From positions 3,160,501 through 3,224,500 of the forward strand of contig JASJOG010000015.1 in assembly GCA_030142905.1 (NCBI GenBank): DNA of 64,000 nucleotides. Direction: 5' to 3'. Every line of letters starts with the position of its first letter. Position 1 is the stretch's first letter. Below, piece by piece: positions 45,956 to 56,679 of this stretch. The translations under genes were made by a program, and so were the position numbers. The notes under the pieces were generated by a model that had not been told where the DNA came from, made no database searches, and saw only the letters and a program-made list of their open reading frames with translations. Source of the DNA: Heliopora coerulea. Its lineage: Eukaryota > Cnidaria > Anthozoa > Scleralcyonacea > Helioporidae.

Positions 45956-46518
45956 AACAGGGTGCTCGTTTAATCCTTTTTAAGAGCAGGGGAGATCCTC
46001 GAGACAACAAATCTTATCCGAGGAGAGGTGCAGTGCTTCGATTTTATTTCAGGATCATCTTCCCGGTAAGATGAAGAGTAAAACACGTTTTGACGCCATT
46101 ACTGACCAATTGTTACGGTACTCAAAATCGTAAATTAAATTGTGGGTTTGATGTACGAGATTACCGTTGTCAACCGACAGACGGAACTGAGCCAGTTTAG
46201 CAAGTAGTTTTGACGTGCGAAACTTAAGCCTTGGCCAAACTATCGAACATTGCTGTATAGTTCTATCCAACATTGCTAGATCCAGCAATGTGGGACAGTT
46301 TTGTCATACCCGTTCATCGAACAATTTTTGCTGAATCAAATGTTGTATGAAATTTGTTTTCCATGAAACATTTTGTCCAGCAAACATGTTCGAATAACAA
46401 ATGTCGGAATGCTTGGCCGTTCGTTCAACAATGTTGCGTTGTTGAAATGGACTAGCCTGGAGCCAGGCCAATCAAATAACACCAATAGCCCCGTGTTTAA
46501 TGAATAATCGTAAACAAC

Positions 46519-47411
46519 ATGGCGGAGGTTAAAGAAGTGTTGATAGAAGACCAAACTAAACAACAAAGTAAAAACGTTAACAGTAAGTCCAAAGTAAAGA
46601 GAATTTGGAAAGACTCTGATATTGAAAATCTAATCAATCATTATGAATGTAGACCCAGTCATTGGGATACATTCGATCCGGATTATCACAACCGAGAAAA
46701 AAGAAGCAAGGATGTCGAGGAAATCGTACAAGCAATGTCCGTTCCCAAAAAAGAAATAATCGCAAAGTGGAACATTCTGAGAGCACAGTTTAGTAGAGAA
46801 GTTCATATGGAATCGAAAATTAAGTCGGGAGAAGCTACTGAGGAAAGATATACCAGTAAATGGAAATTTTTAGGTATGATGAAGTTCTTAACTCGTGTAG
46901 TACAAACAAGGAAGAGTACTGATAAACTGTTTAAAGAAGAAATAGAAACCGTAGGTGAAGTAACTGAACCGGAACATAAAAAAAACCCAAGAAGAGTGAT
47001 ACTGAATATTTAAAAGCTGAATTACTTTCCAAAGCTGTAGATATCCTGAGTCAGCCAGCTGAATTACCAGCAAAGTCAGAAACTCTGAGCGATAAATTTG
47101 CCGCCTACGTTGGTCAAAAGCTTGAGAGTTTTAGTGCTCGTCGACGGCTAATAGCTGAAAAGCAAATATCGGATGTGCTTTTCAACCTTGAAATGGAATC
47201 ATTCGAAGATAACAGACCAGTCTCTTCACCTTGGCCACTGAACTGTCCGCCTAAGAACTATCAACATTATCAAGTACTTCAGCCATTTCCATACCCTGGC
47301 AGCAGTTCAAGTCCTTCAGATTCATCTTGTGATTTGTCTTCTCCACCACCACAAAGCTCACATTTACAGTCATTTAGCACTATAAAGACTTATGACATTT
47401 CAAATAATTAA
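46519..47411 (+). pseudogene. Harbinger MADF (Myb/SANT-like) DNA-binding protein, frameshifted
   Basis: ATG at 46519. Residues about 20-125 are a MADF domain (RIWKDSDIENLINHYECRP, W-D, a Lys-rich middle, KWNILRAQFSREV, KWKFLGMMKFL). In PIF/Harbinger elements this partner binds the ends and helps import the transposase. The frame closes at 47013 after an eight-A run near 46.98 kb. The next frame continues without break (TEYLKAELLSKAVDIL ... FAAYVGQKLESF) to a stop at 47411, so one base has been gained or lost there, or frameshifting occurs. Confidence 0.85.
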
Positions 47412-47672
47412 ACAACTTTGTGTCTAGATCAGAGAACATACATATTATTGTAGCTATTTTATTGGGTTATATGACTAAACGATAACACTTGTTGATATTT
47501 ACAGAATTGTTGTTAAAGTATAAAAGTGACTTATTAAAAAAATTGCTCCAAATTCTACTGACTAATCTGGAATATTGTATATTTTGAACACAATTATGGC
47601 AAGGTATTTGCTTGTTGATGTCATTCACATTTACAGTTTATTAGTGAAATTTAATCCTTAGTGATATCAAAG

Positions 47673-49088
47673 TTACATGGAAATATTCCATTGCCAGCTG
47701 ACAGCACCTTCATTGAAAAAGTATCCTTTAAAGGTGTCCCTTATGTCTTTAGCTTCTGTAGAAGCATTGTGTCCAGATCTGCTTGTTTGCAGGGCATGCA
47801 TTGAGTTGTGAGCAATATCTCCATGCCAATTGCCAGTGTTAACTGTGTGAGATCTAGGATCTTCACTGTCAATCAGGTCAGAAGGGCAGTATATATTTCT
47901 GGAAGGACCCTTCCTCAGGAAATTGTGTAAGGTAATGATTGCCATTACAAGATCAGTGATTGTGGAAGGGGGCAAAAGCAATACATTTCTTAACACACGC
48001 CATCGATTGGTTAGTATTCCAAACAGGTTTTCACATATCCGCCTAGCGCTTGATAACCTGTAAAAGCCGTAAACACTGGCAATTAAGCTTGATATGCTTT
48101 GTTATCAGAGTGACAACAATTAATATTTCAAAATTTCACATGATATGTGATAGAACAGTGGTGGTATCAAAATTTTTGGAAATATATTATATGCTAGATC
48201 ATACCTGTAATTATAGATTCTTTTGTCTGGTGTTAAATTCTGCTGAGGATAAGGTTTCATGAGAAACCTTTTCAATGCAAAAGCATCATCACCAACAAAC
48301 ACATGTGGTACTGGTTGGATTCCATGTGGCAGAGGCAAGTCAGGTGGAATAGCCAATCTGTTCTCTTCGACAGCTTAAAGAAATCCACTTTTGTTCCGTG
48401 TTCCCCCATCAGATGAACGACCATTTGTTCCAACATCCGCATAAAGTGCCTGATAATCAGGCCCAGCAACAGCCAATAGAACAATGGAGTGTGTGTGCTT
48501 GTAGGTATAGTAAAAGGAACCAGAGTTAGCAGGAGGTTGGAGAATAATGTGCTTTCCATCTATGGCACCAAGAGAATTTGGAAAGTTCCACCTCTCTTGA
48601 AATTGCTTGGCAATATCTAACCATTCTTTGTTTGATGATGGAACTTTAAAGTGGAAAGGACTCAATACTTTGAATATGGCTTGGCATACGTCATTTACAA
48701 TATAAGATATTGCAGACCTGCTAATTCTGAATTGAATATGAAGAGAGCGATAACTTTCGCCGGTTGCAAGAAATCTTAAGGTTAAAGCCAACCTTTCTGC
48801 TGAACTTATTGGTTCACCACCCATCTTTGTGCGCCTTTTGCAGATCTGTGGCTCAATTTCCCGTAAAATTTGCTCAAACTGCTCTGGGCCCATCCGCATC
48901 ATTTCTTTAAACGTTCGTGTATCCTGCATTTTTAGCTCTTTTATAGTCATAAAAATTCCACGTTCTTCTCTCTGTTTTATCCAGTGGCGTGTCTTTCCCC
49001 TCCTAGAACGCTTTTTATCAGGTACTTCATCCAAAAGCTCAGAAATAACAATTGCAATAGCTGCTTTACGTTTTCGAGACATTGACAT
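47673..49088 (-). pseudogene. Harbinger DDE transposase, two exons, one premature stop
   Basis: Likely start is the ATG at 49088 (MSMSRKRKAA), because the longer frame would run into the subterminal repeats. Exon 1 is 49088-48205 and exon 2 is 48057-47673, with a GT-AG intron of 147 bases. Domains: an N-terminal basic region, an HTH-like segment (YRSLHIQFRISRSAISYIV), then DDE with SLGAIDGKHI, YADVGTNGRSSDGG and ARRICENLFGIL, giving all three acidic residues. An in-frame TAA at about 48.376 kb, just after the second Asp, truncates it; the same frame then continues (AVEENRLAIPPDLPL). It catalyses cut-and-paste transposition in intact relatives. Confidence 0.92.
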
Positions 49089-49244
49089 GGTGCTTTGAAT
49101 CTCCCGCGTAATACGGCCCACACAGAATTGTTGGACAGCCGATTCAACAATGTTGGACATTGTTTTGCCACCTGTCCAGCAATGTTGGATTACCAATGTT
49201 CGATTACTTGTATAACAATGTTCGATAGTTTGGCCAAGGCTTTA

Positions 49245-50000
49245 GTGATAACCCCGCCGACCTGAATGAAACTTACCACAGCATCCCTTGTAAACGCCAT
49301 AAAGTCGGCCGCTCATATTACACAACATCCATGAATAATCGTACTTAAAATCAAACCTTTTATGTGGAGCAGTGTAATACTGTGTGATATGAAAACGCAT
49401 ATCAAAAATCTAATCTCAACAAGTCGCGTTCCTTCTCACAGGGTACCGTTAATGCTTCAGTTCGCTTTCGGTTTTCGTACGTCATACGAACCGTTGGAAA
49501 TGAAGTATCAATGCTTATGCCCTTAATACATTGTTCAACATTCGTTCAACATAGTTCAACATTCGTTATTTAGGAAATGTTAAAACGTGTCGAGCAGAGT
49601 AGAGTGTAGTCTTGTACGTGTTGTTAAAAATTTACTGACAGCCAGCTCGTTGAACAATACTGAGCACGTCCCTGTTTTCTTGAAGTTTCTGCCGCCAGCC
49701 CAGCAATAAATAATTGATTATCAAATGTTGTTGTCTGTCGTGGGTATTGAAATTACTGATAAAATATTTTGTTTATCTTTGAAAATCACTGAAGTAATTG
49801 TAAAAGCTCTCCCATGAGTACAAGACTTTACCCCTGAAGAAATACAATAATCAAAATTTCAAACCAAATTTAAGTGAAACTTGTATAATATCTTTCAGAA
49901 GAATTGCAGTAAGACACGGCAGGAACTAATCTGTTTATCATCCAAATGAACCCCTTGAGTGTTGAATTTTGGGCAGAGTATCGTTCTCATCGAATTTTTC
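49245..50000. repeat. Segmental duplicate copy B, right part, with receptor-type flank
   Basis: Bases 49245-49400 continue the alignment to 30.46-30.62 kb. Bases 49440-49990 match 22.19-22.64 kb nearly base for base and 30.67-31.44 kb more loosely. No receptor frame or remnant was found next to it. Confidence 0.75.
49777..49915 (-). promoter_or_regulatory. Receptor-type leader block, donor destroyed (orphan 2)
   Basis: The leader has GTATTTCTTCAGGGG and CATGGGAGAGCTTTTACAA and ends CAGTGATTTTCAAAG at 49777, but it is followed by ATAAAC where the active copies have GTAAAC. An AT-rich ATATTATACAAG is about 110 bases upstream. The nearest receptor to the left (34.7 kb) already has its own block at 43.84 kb, so this is probably the relic of a lost unit. 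Confidence 0.5.
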
Positions 50001-50004
50001 ATCC

Positions 50005-50180
50005 GTGCAGATCTATGATTAAAGCTACCTTAGTCAGATTTGAGAGGAATTTTGTCCGGTTTCCTCCTGTAGTAACACTGGACATATGAGGAGTGGCCCT
50101 TACTGGACCTCTATGGAGAACTGGTTAGCTAACTGGTAGGGTTCTCCAGTATAAATAGAGACTTTTTAGCTGATTGAGTT
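50005..50180 (+). repeat. tRNA-derived SINE, family B, copy 3 (body only)
   Basis: Starts at GTGCAGATCTATGATTAAAG and shares the body to GGGTTCTCCAGTATAAATAG. It lacks the tRNA-like head and has an internal deletion relative to copy 2. Confidence 0.7.
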
Positions 50181-50584
50181 TGGTGTCGGAACTGAGAACA
50201 GAAATAAACATAACTGTTTGACTCTTCGGTGACAACAGAAGACCTTCAGTTATTGGGGCGTTTTAATAAGCACCACGGCTACGGCTGGAAAGTGTTTGTA
50301 CAATAGAGTTTTTCACTTTTTCAGGTTTTTGTTTTTTTTATTTTTCAAATAAAAACACTTTAAGCATATAATAGACACTGATCAGTTGATGATAACTTTA
50401 TTTATTCACGCTAGCCTCGACAACATAAGCTGGTTTCCACGAAGGGCGTGAGAAAAGTTAAAAAAAAAAAATGTGTACAAATTACAAGAGATTCGTTAGT
50501 TAAGGTCTACGCTAATAGCTAAGGTATTTACAATGGAAGCTACGACTTGGGAATGAAAAGATAGATTCAGAATTAAAAGTATAT

Positions 50585-52392
50585 TTACAGAGTTAAATGT
50601 TTAGTGCTGTAGGCGATACTGTGAGCAGCGATTTTAGTTTCAAACCTCGTGAAAGAAGTGCACCTTCTTATTTGCTCAGGTAAACTATTCCATAGTTTAG
50701 CTCCGTCAAACAAAAAGCTTTTTTTCATGCTGTTTGTACGCGGTTTTGGTAAAGAAAGTTTAAGCGACGTATCACGTAGGTCATAACCTGAAACATCGCT
50801 TCTAAAGGTAAAGAGGTTTGAGAGGCATTTCGGACCCATGTTGTTCAATATTTTAAACATCATTTTTGACTTTGCCCTTTTCCTTTGAACTTTCAAAGGT
50901 TCCCAATTTAATGCGTGCAGAGCAATCGAGTGATCTACATCATTACTCATATTTGTAATTAATCGGGCAGATCTGTTTTGCAATTTTTGAAGCCTCTTTG
51001 ATTGGGTTTCACCAAAACCATCCCATACTTCACAACAGTAGTCAAAGTATGGACGAACAGTCGAATTGTACACGGATAATAGTGAATCTTTGTCAACAAA
51101 ATCTTTTAAGCATCTAAGGGCTGATATTCCTGAAGTTATTTTTTTACAAATATAGTTAGTGTTGTTTTTCCAAGACAAGTGCTGATCAATTATTACCCCA
51201 AGAGTTTTACATTCATTAACTTGACTGATTGATTTGTCATCGATTTTAATATTGGGTAGTGAATTTGATATACTCTTCATCATTGGCTTAGATCCAATGA
51301 TCATAAATTCAGTCTTTGCCACATTCAGGCTAAGTTTGTTGACGACTAACCATTTTTTGAGGGTGTCTAAGTCAGAGTTCATTGCGATCTCTACATCTGC
51401 AATTGTTTCCCCGCTTGTCGTCAAATTAGTGTCATCCGCAAACAAGCAGGGTTTTGAATTCTTAAGACAATGAGGCAAATCATTGATATATAACAAAAAG
51501 AGTAAAGGTCCCAGAATAGAGCCTTGAGGTACGCCACACATTATCTTTCTTTGGGATGAGAGACACCCATTAACCTGGCAAACTTGGCTGCGGTCCCAGA
51601 GATAAGATTTTAAGAGAGCTAAAGCACTTCCTTTTATTCCATATGCCTTCATTTTACTAAGTAAAATTTGATGGTCTACAGTATCGAATGCTTTTTTTAA
51701 ATTGATAAAGACCACCAGGTTAAAGAGCCTTTTATCAATATTCATATACCAATTGTTCGTACAATCCAATAGAGCCGAAGCTGTTGAGTGGAATTTTCGA
51801 AAGCCAAATTGATTTTTGCTCAAAATATTATAGTCTGTTAAGTATGTGTACAATTGCTCATATAATATTTTTTCGAATACTTTGCTAATTGCTGGCAGGA
51901 TCGAAATTGGTCTGTAGTTACCAGGCAAATTTCGACAGCCATTTTTAAAGAGAGGAAGTACTCTGCCCACTTTCCATTCCGAAGGAAATGAACAAAGTGT
52001 CATAGCCTGATTAAGGATATAAGTCAAGCTGTCCGAAATTACTGGCGCAGCTATTTTGAGAATTTTCGAAGAGATGTTATCTATACCAGTGGCTTTATTG
52101 TCAGGGAGGTCAAGAAGGAGATGATAGAGCTGACTGGTTGTAATTTCTTTGAATCCAACAAACTCTGATTTAGTATTTGGAATGTATTCATGAAAGCTTT
52201 TTGGATAAGAGTCATTGATTTTACTAGCCAAATTGGGGCCTATTGTGGAGAAGTAGTCATTGAAACTCTCTGGAATATCAGCAGGATTAGTAATGGACAC
52301 CCCATCTACTTTAAGCTCACTCACTTTGGTTAGTTTACTTACACGGCCCAGTAAATGGTTAATAGTTTTCCAAGCTTCCCTTGGGTTATTTT
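50585..52392 (-). pseudogene. Non-LTR reverse transcriptase domain, catalytic Asp replaced
   Basis: The frame is open for more than 580 codons to the stop at 50585. RT motifs in order: DNKATGIDNISSKILK, GNYRPISILPAISKVFEK, FGFRKFHSTASALL, motif A as FINLKKAFDTVDHQIL, GVPQGSILGPLLFLLYINDL, FADDTNLT, KLSLNVAKTEFM and the C-terminal YFDYCCEVWDG. In motif A the first, metal-binding residue is Asn where the family has Asp, so the copy should be inactive even though the frame is long. A one-base change in an A-run at about 52.395 kb separates it from the endonuclease frame. Confidence 0.92.
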
Positions 52393-53080
52393 TTGAGCAG
52401 CAATTTTATTGGAAAAGTAATCTTTTTTTGCATTTCTCAGCCCAATGTTTACTTTATTTCTAAGTGCTTTGTAGCTTGACCAATCTGAATCAAGGTTAGT
52501 AATAATGGCCTTCCTCTTAAGCCTATCTCTTGAATTTTTGAGATTTTTTATCTCACTAGTAAGCCAGGGGACACCATTTACCCTCAATTTTTTGTGGCAA
52601 AGCGGTGCATGCTTGTTAAGAACCTCAAGAAATAAATTTTTCCAGACAATCCACATATCATTGGCATTATCAGGGTAAAAGTAAACATATTCCCATTGTT
52701 GTTTGAGCAAATCATTGATAAAATGTTCTTCATTAAAGTTTTTCATGTTTCTGATTTCAACAACATTTTCTTCTTTCTTTCGAATGATGGATATTTTCTG
52801 AATTGCATATACTAAACTATGATCACTTAAACCTGTATGAATCACACCAGAGTGAGAAATCTTTTCTGGCTTGTTTGTGGAAATATGATCAATTAAGGTG
52901 GCACTTGTCATTGTGATACGAGTAGCTCTGTCAATTAATTGTGTCAATTGATACAACTCATAGTAAGCTTTTAAAATTTTTGTTGGTGTGTCTGGAGTTT
53001 TTTTAAGTAAATCACAATTCAGATCTCCAAGAATATACACTTCTTTGTTTTCATCATCAATTGCTTTAATTAGCTTTTCA
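52393..53080 (-). pseudogene. AP-endonuclease C-terminal part of the same retrotransposon
   Basis: Residues read VYILGDLNCDLL (the GDxN motif), then ATLIDHI and TGLSDHSLVYA (the catalytic SDH motif), then a linker PWLTSEIKNLKNSRDRLKRKA typical of Jockey/L2 proteins. The N-terminal catalytic residues of the fold are missing because of 5' truncation; bases beyond 53080 are host flank. Confidence 0.88.
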
Positions 53081-53244
53081 AGTTCACGTAAATGTAGCTC
53101 GCACATGTGCTGGTATAATGTGTTTTCTTTTTTTTTCCCCCAATTTTAGCTTTATCTGTGCTATAAAAGAAATAGAGCTCCGCTGAGGCAATTCTGAGTC
53201 CACGTACAAGACATTTCAAGGTAGTACTCTGCCACTAAACAAAA

Positions 53245-53345
53245 GAACAAGGTACTGATGTTTCAAGCGAATGCCCTTAATCAGGGGTATCTGTCTCCGA
53301 GGAAGGCTTTCACTTGAAACGTCTGTACCTTGTTATTTCGTTTCT
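53245..53345 (-). repeat. Penelope-type hairpin 3' of receptor 4
   Basis: Arms AACAAGGTACAGACGTTTCA and GAAACATCAGTACCTTGTTC (minus strand) flank CCCCTGATTAAGGGC. It is the paralogue of the hairpins at 34.47 and 60.98 kb. Confidence 0.55.
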
Positions 53346-53448
53346 TGTCAGTGATATTTGTGAATACAATTCGGAAGCCTTAAGCCTACTCACGTACAAA
53401 AACTCGATCGTTTGCGCGTGAGGCCTTTTCACATTGACTTTATGTAGA

Positions 53449-54477
53449 CTACTTAGCGGAATATTTACTTGCTACCGTTTGGAGGTCAATGGATTTGACT
53501 TTCCTCAGAGTGTCCGACGAAGCTGGTATTCCCCGTCTCCTGGAATTAACGCGCCTCCTAATAGCTTCACGAATAGTTACGTTTCTGAAGCAGTAAAACA
53601 AAGGATTAAAAGTCGAGTTTAAGAGTAACAAGGTGTACGCGAATGGTAAGAAGCCAAAGAAGAATACGGCGTTCATACCCTGCATTGCTTCATAAACTAA
53701 CGCAATGATTGTAGGAAGATAGGCCAGAAACATAACCGTCATCAGAAGAACAGCAGTTTTTACCAAGTAAGACTCCTTCTTCAGGTCCCTTACACGCGTG
53801 ACGTTGTTTAATTGTCTCGAATTGTTGTGGAATCTCCTCCGAGTAAATCTTGTGTAAATTTTAACATAAATACAAACATTGGCGGTGAATATGACAAGCA
53901 TCATTCCAAGCATGAACATCTCAAAAACTGTTATGTATTCGTGGAAAACCACTCCTAGTATAACGAACGTTAACCAAACGGCCCAAGCTGCGCTAGCCAC
54001 GATAGCTATGCGACTTTTTGTGACTTCGTTACGATGTTTAATTGGATGACACACAGCTAGGTATCGATCGATGCTCACAAGGGTGACAGTGAAGATGGAG
54101 ATTCCTGTGAAATAAACCGCAGAAGCTCGCATTACTACCCATAATGTGGGGTTGTAAATACTGTATATTTCCCTGATTTTTAGAGCGATAAAGAGTGGTT
54201 GGGTGACCAGCCCGACTGAGATGTCCGTGATAGCCAGTAGCATAAGCAGAAAGTAGTGAGGGGTTCTCAAGGATGGCGTTTTGAAATAGATGATAAGAAA
54301 CACGGTGTTTGCTAATAGGGTTATCAGAGCGGAGACCATATTTATTACGATGTGAAGAACATTCATTGCCACCATCCAATCCTCCATTGGTCCGCATGCG
54401 TAACGAGGTTTTAGGCATTTAACCATATCGGTGGCATTATCTCCAGTAGAGCTAATGGTATCGTTTACTTCGGTCAT
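53449..54477 (-). CDS. Class A G protein-coupled receptor 4
   Basis: 342 residues from the ATG at 54477 (MTEVNDT); the frame is open a few codons further but without an ATG. Seven TM segments, N-terminal NAT, DRY at the end of TM3 and NPLFY in TM7 are present. TM6 reads FLAYLP in place of CWxP. It is very similar to receptors 3 and 5, with most differences in the first extracellular loop (IYNPTLWVVMRAS) and the C tail. The acceptor TTTATCTTTGCCACCAG ends at 54617, and a TATA-leader-donor block lies at 57.90 kb, so transcription from there over a 3.3-kb intron is likely. The ligand is unknown. Confidence 0.94.
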   Translation of the reverse strand: MTEVNDTISSTGDNATDMVKCLKPRYACGPMEDWMVAMNVLHIVINMVSALITLLANTVFLIIYFKTPSLRTPHYFLLMLLAITDISVGLVTQPLFIALKIREIYSIYNPTLWVVMRASAVYFTGISIFTVTLVSIDRYLAVCHPIKHRNEVTKSRIAIVASAAWAVWLTFVILGVVFHEYITVFEMFMLGMMLVIFTANVCIYVKIYTRFTRRRFHNNSRQLNNVTRVRDLKKESYLVKTAVLLMTVMFLAYLPTIIALVYEAMQGMNAVFFFGFLPFAYTLLLLNSTFNPLFYCFRNVTIREAIRRRVNSRRRGIPASSDTLRKVKSIDLQTVASKYSAK

Positions 54478-54909
54478 ACTGACTTGCGGGTCATTCACCA
54501 ACTCGAAGACTTGATGGTTAAGTTTGAGATTTAAATCGCTGACCCTTTACTGGATGTCGTATGTTCCGTCTTAAGAGACTCTTTTCCACTGTTTTTAAAA
54601 TGTATGATGAACGTAGCTGGTGGCAAAGATAAATGTATTGTTTAACACAGGAAATCTACAGGAAAGCAATAAAGTAAATTTCAGTGATGGTAACGACTAT
54701 GGAATATTAGAAATTAGGAATGATGAATCTGCGTTCTACGACCATGAAATATATTAAAGAAGTTATGAGTTACGTTCATCAGAGGTGGAATAAAATGATC
54801 CACATCCCAATCAAACATCCCGGGGTAGAATGAAATGAAAATTAAGTTTGTCATTTCAACAGTTCTTGGACGTGACATTTTGTTCTCGAAATATTTGTAG
54901 ATTTTAACA

Positions 54910-55070
54910 CTACTCGAAGTGAAACGAACCCATAGCGGGCAAGTAAGAAAAAAACTCTACTTGACTACAGCTGCATGGGAATCGAACCCGAGACTTCCGA
55001 ATCCCGGCCGCGGTCAAGTAGTTTTTCTCTACTTGCCCGGTATGGGTTAGTCTCACTTAGAGTAGCGTTG
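54910..55070. repeat. Palindromic tRNA-like MITE, receptor-unit copy 2
   Basis: GTGAAACGAACCCATAGCGG and its inverse TATGGGTTAGTCTCAC enclose GGAATCGAACCCGAGACTTC. It is the paralogue of the copies at 36.13 and 62.65 kb. Confidence 0.7.
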
Positions 55071-56679
55071 ATATCCTTGTCTTTCACCCAAATACAGAGT
55101 TGCATACAATTATTCGTACATTTATTTCATGTGTTAACGAAGTAGTCTGTGAGGTCACTTATGTACGTAGTCACTGTACACATATGTGTGATTGTAGTTT
55201 CTTTATTTCTTAACTGGAGTTCGGGCTTTGTTCTTAAAACAGCATTTACATAGCGAAGCATATAAACTGGGCTGTGATACCACGGCGTTGCCGGATTTTA
55301 GGGTTCGATACCAAGAAAGTCAGCTCTTAGCCAAAACTGACTTCGCTTCTTTAATTAACATTATTATACACTGTAGTTCCTATGGAAGATATTATTTCAC
55401 AAAATGGCTCAGGCAGATTGATGCAGAGACGTAATCCATTACAACTGTAAGGTGTGTATAAATGTAGATCCCTAAGATGCGTCCTCGTTAATCGTTTTCA
55501 TTTCTAATTTCGAATCAATTCTACCTGGAAACCGCATTTGATCTTCTATTCATAACTTCCTTTTAACAGGACATATTTTTCTACTTCCCTGTAAGTGTCG
55601 AAAACCGATTAAAATTCGAAGTAATGGTCAGTCGAGAAGTCATAGAGAGAAACAGTGTGCATCAGTGCCATTGATCATTTACTAACCCCGTTTCAACTCG
55701 AACTGAAATCTTTAGTAAAGTGTCAGTGTTCATTTGATCGCCACGATTGTTATGCGGTTCGTATTAAACGAGTTTTGATCATCTAAAAGATCGGCTGGGA
55801 CGTGCAGGTTTAGGAGGCAGAAACGGATCAGTTGGAAGTCATATTTTAAGATTTTAAAAAACCTAGGCTTCGTTTTTTGTTCGAACCTAGGGTGACGAAC
55901 GAATGTCCTCTGAAATCAGCTGAATGAAATTCACCCTATCACAATCATGGTTCTCATGTTTCGCAAGCTATACTGAGACTGCAAAAAAACAAGTGCGAGG
56001 TCTGGTGCATAGGTTTCTCGATGTATGTTTCAATAATCCCGTTGGAGCAGTGGTTCTTGGATAAACGTCCACATGCCTCATACTGACACCTCTTGCTGCC
56101 CCATGACTAAACAATCAGTCCTGGTTGTATGCCCTCGCCTGCGCCCAAACCTAGAGCAATATTGAAGTGAATAACTGTAATATATAGTTATTCAGTTCTG
56201 TATTGCCGAGTTAGACTTTAACATTAAATGGCTACTAAAAACTTAACAATGCGATGGTGGTGAATGAATGATGAACACTAACCATTTGCATTCTAACGCT
56301 CCCTCTTTGCTGCCTTACTTCCATCGTCCTCCCCCCCCGATGTTCTCCGAATGAGATAGGTTTCGTCTACACAGTGTAATTGCATTGTGTAACCACGCTT
56401 TAAAACACTCTTCCGACCGCATGTGTTAACATTGTTTTGTTTTGAATGAAAAATTCTATTGTAAGAACACGTAGACGTAGCCATAGTGCTTGTTAAAACG
56501 TCCTTGTAGCGGAGATCGACTGCTGCCACCGAAGCGTCAAACAGATTTGTGTGTTTCTGTTCTTAGTTCCGGGAGCAAAGTCAAGTAGCTATTAAGTTTC
56601 AATAGAAAGCAAAAGTTTCTTAGATGGAATTTCAACGTTTTATAACGCGAATCGAAAATGTAATTTAATCGCGACGCGA

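Larger units (their letters stand above)
44460..46226. repeat. Segmental duplicate, copy B, left part
   Basis: Aligns with 28.90-30.46 kb. It lacks the SINE of copy A and instead carries the hAT MITE at 44.93-45.56 kb. It continues after the Harbinger element at 49.24 kb. Confidence 0.85.
46227..49241. mobile_element. PIF/Harbinger DNA transposon, complete ends, inactivated
   Basis: A 3015-bp element with perfect 26-bp terminal inverted repeats (AGCCTTGGCCAAACTATCGA...; 46227-46252 and 49216-49241) and the 3-bp target duplication TTA (46224-46226 and 49242-49244), the hallmark of this superfamily. It carries the two expected genes, a MADF/Myb-like protein on plus and a DDE transposase on minus, converging. 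Subterminal CAACATTG/CAATGTTG motifs recur near both ends. Both genes are broken. The paralogous segment at about 30.46 kb (GAAACTTTGTGATAAC) is the empty site. Confidence 0.96.
50388..53080 (-). mobile_element. Jockey/L2-like non-LTR retrotransposon, 5'-truncated
   Basis: A minus-oriented insert in the receptor-unit flank. The paralogous site at 34.27 kb reads straight from GATCAGTT into CATGTAAATATAGCTCGC, while here that junction is split at 50387/53081 with only AGTT shared. It holds the C-terminal part of the AP endonuclease and a full reverse transcriptase. The 3' end is a short AATAAATAAAG-type tail. The 5' part of the endonuclease is missing. Confidence 0.93.
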
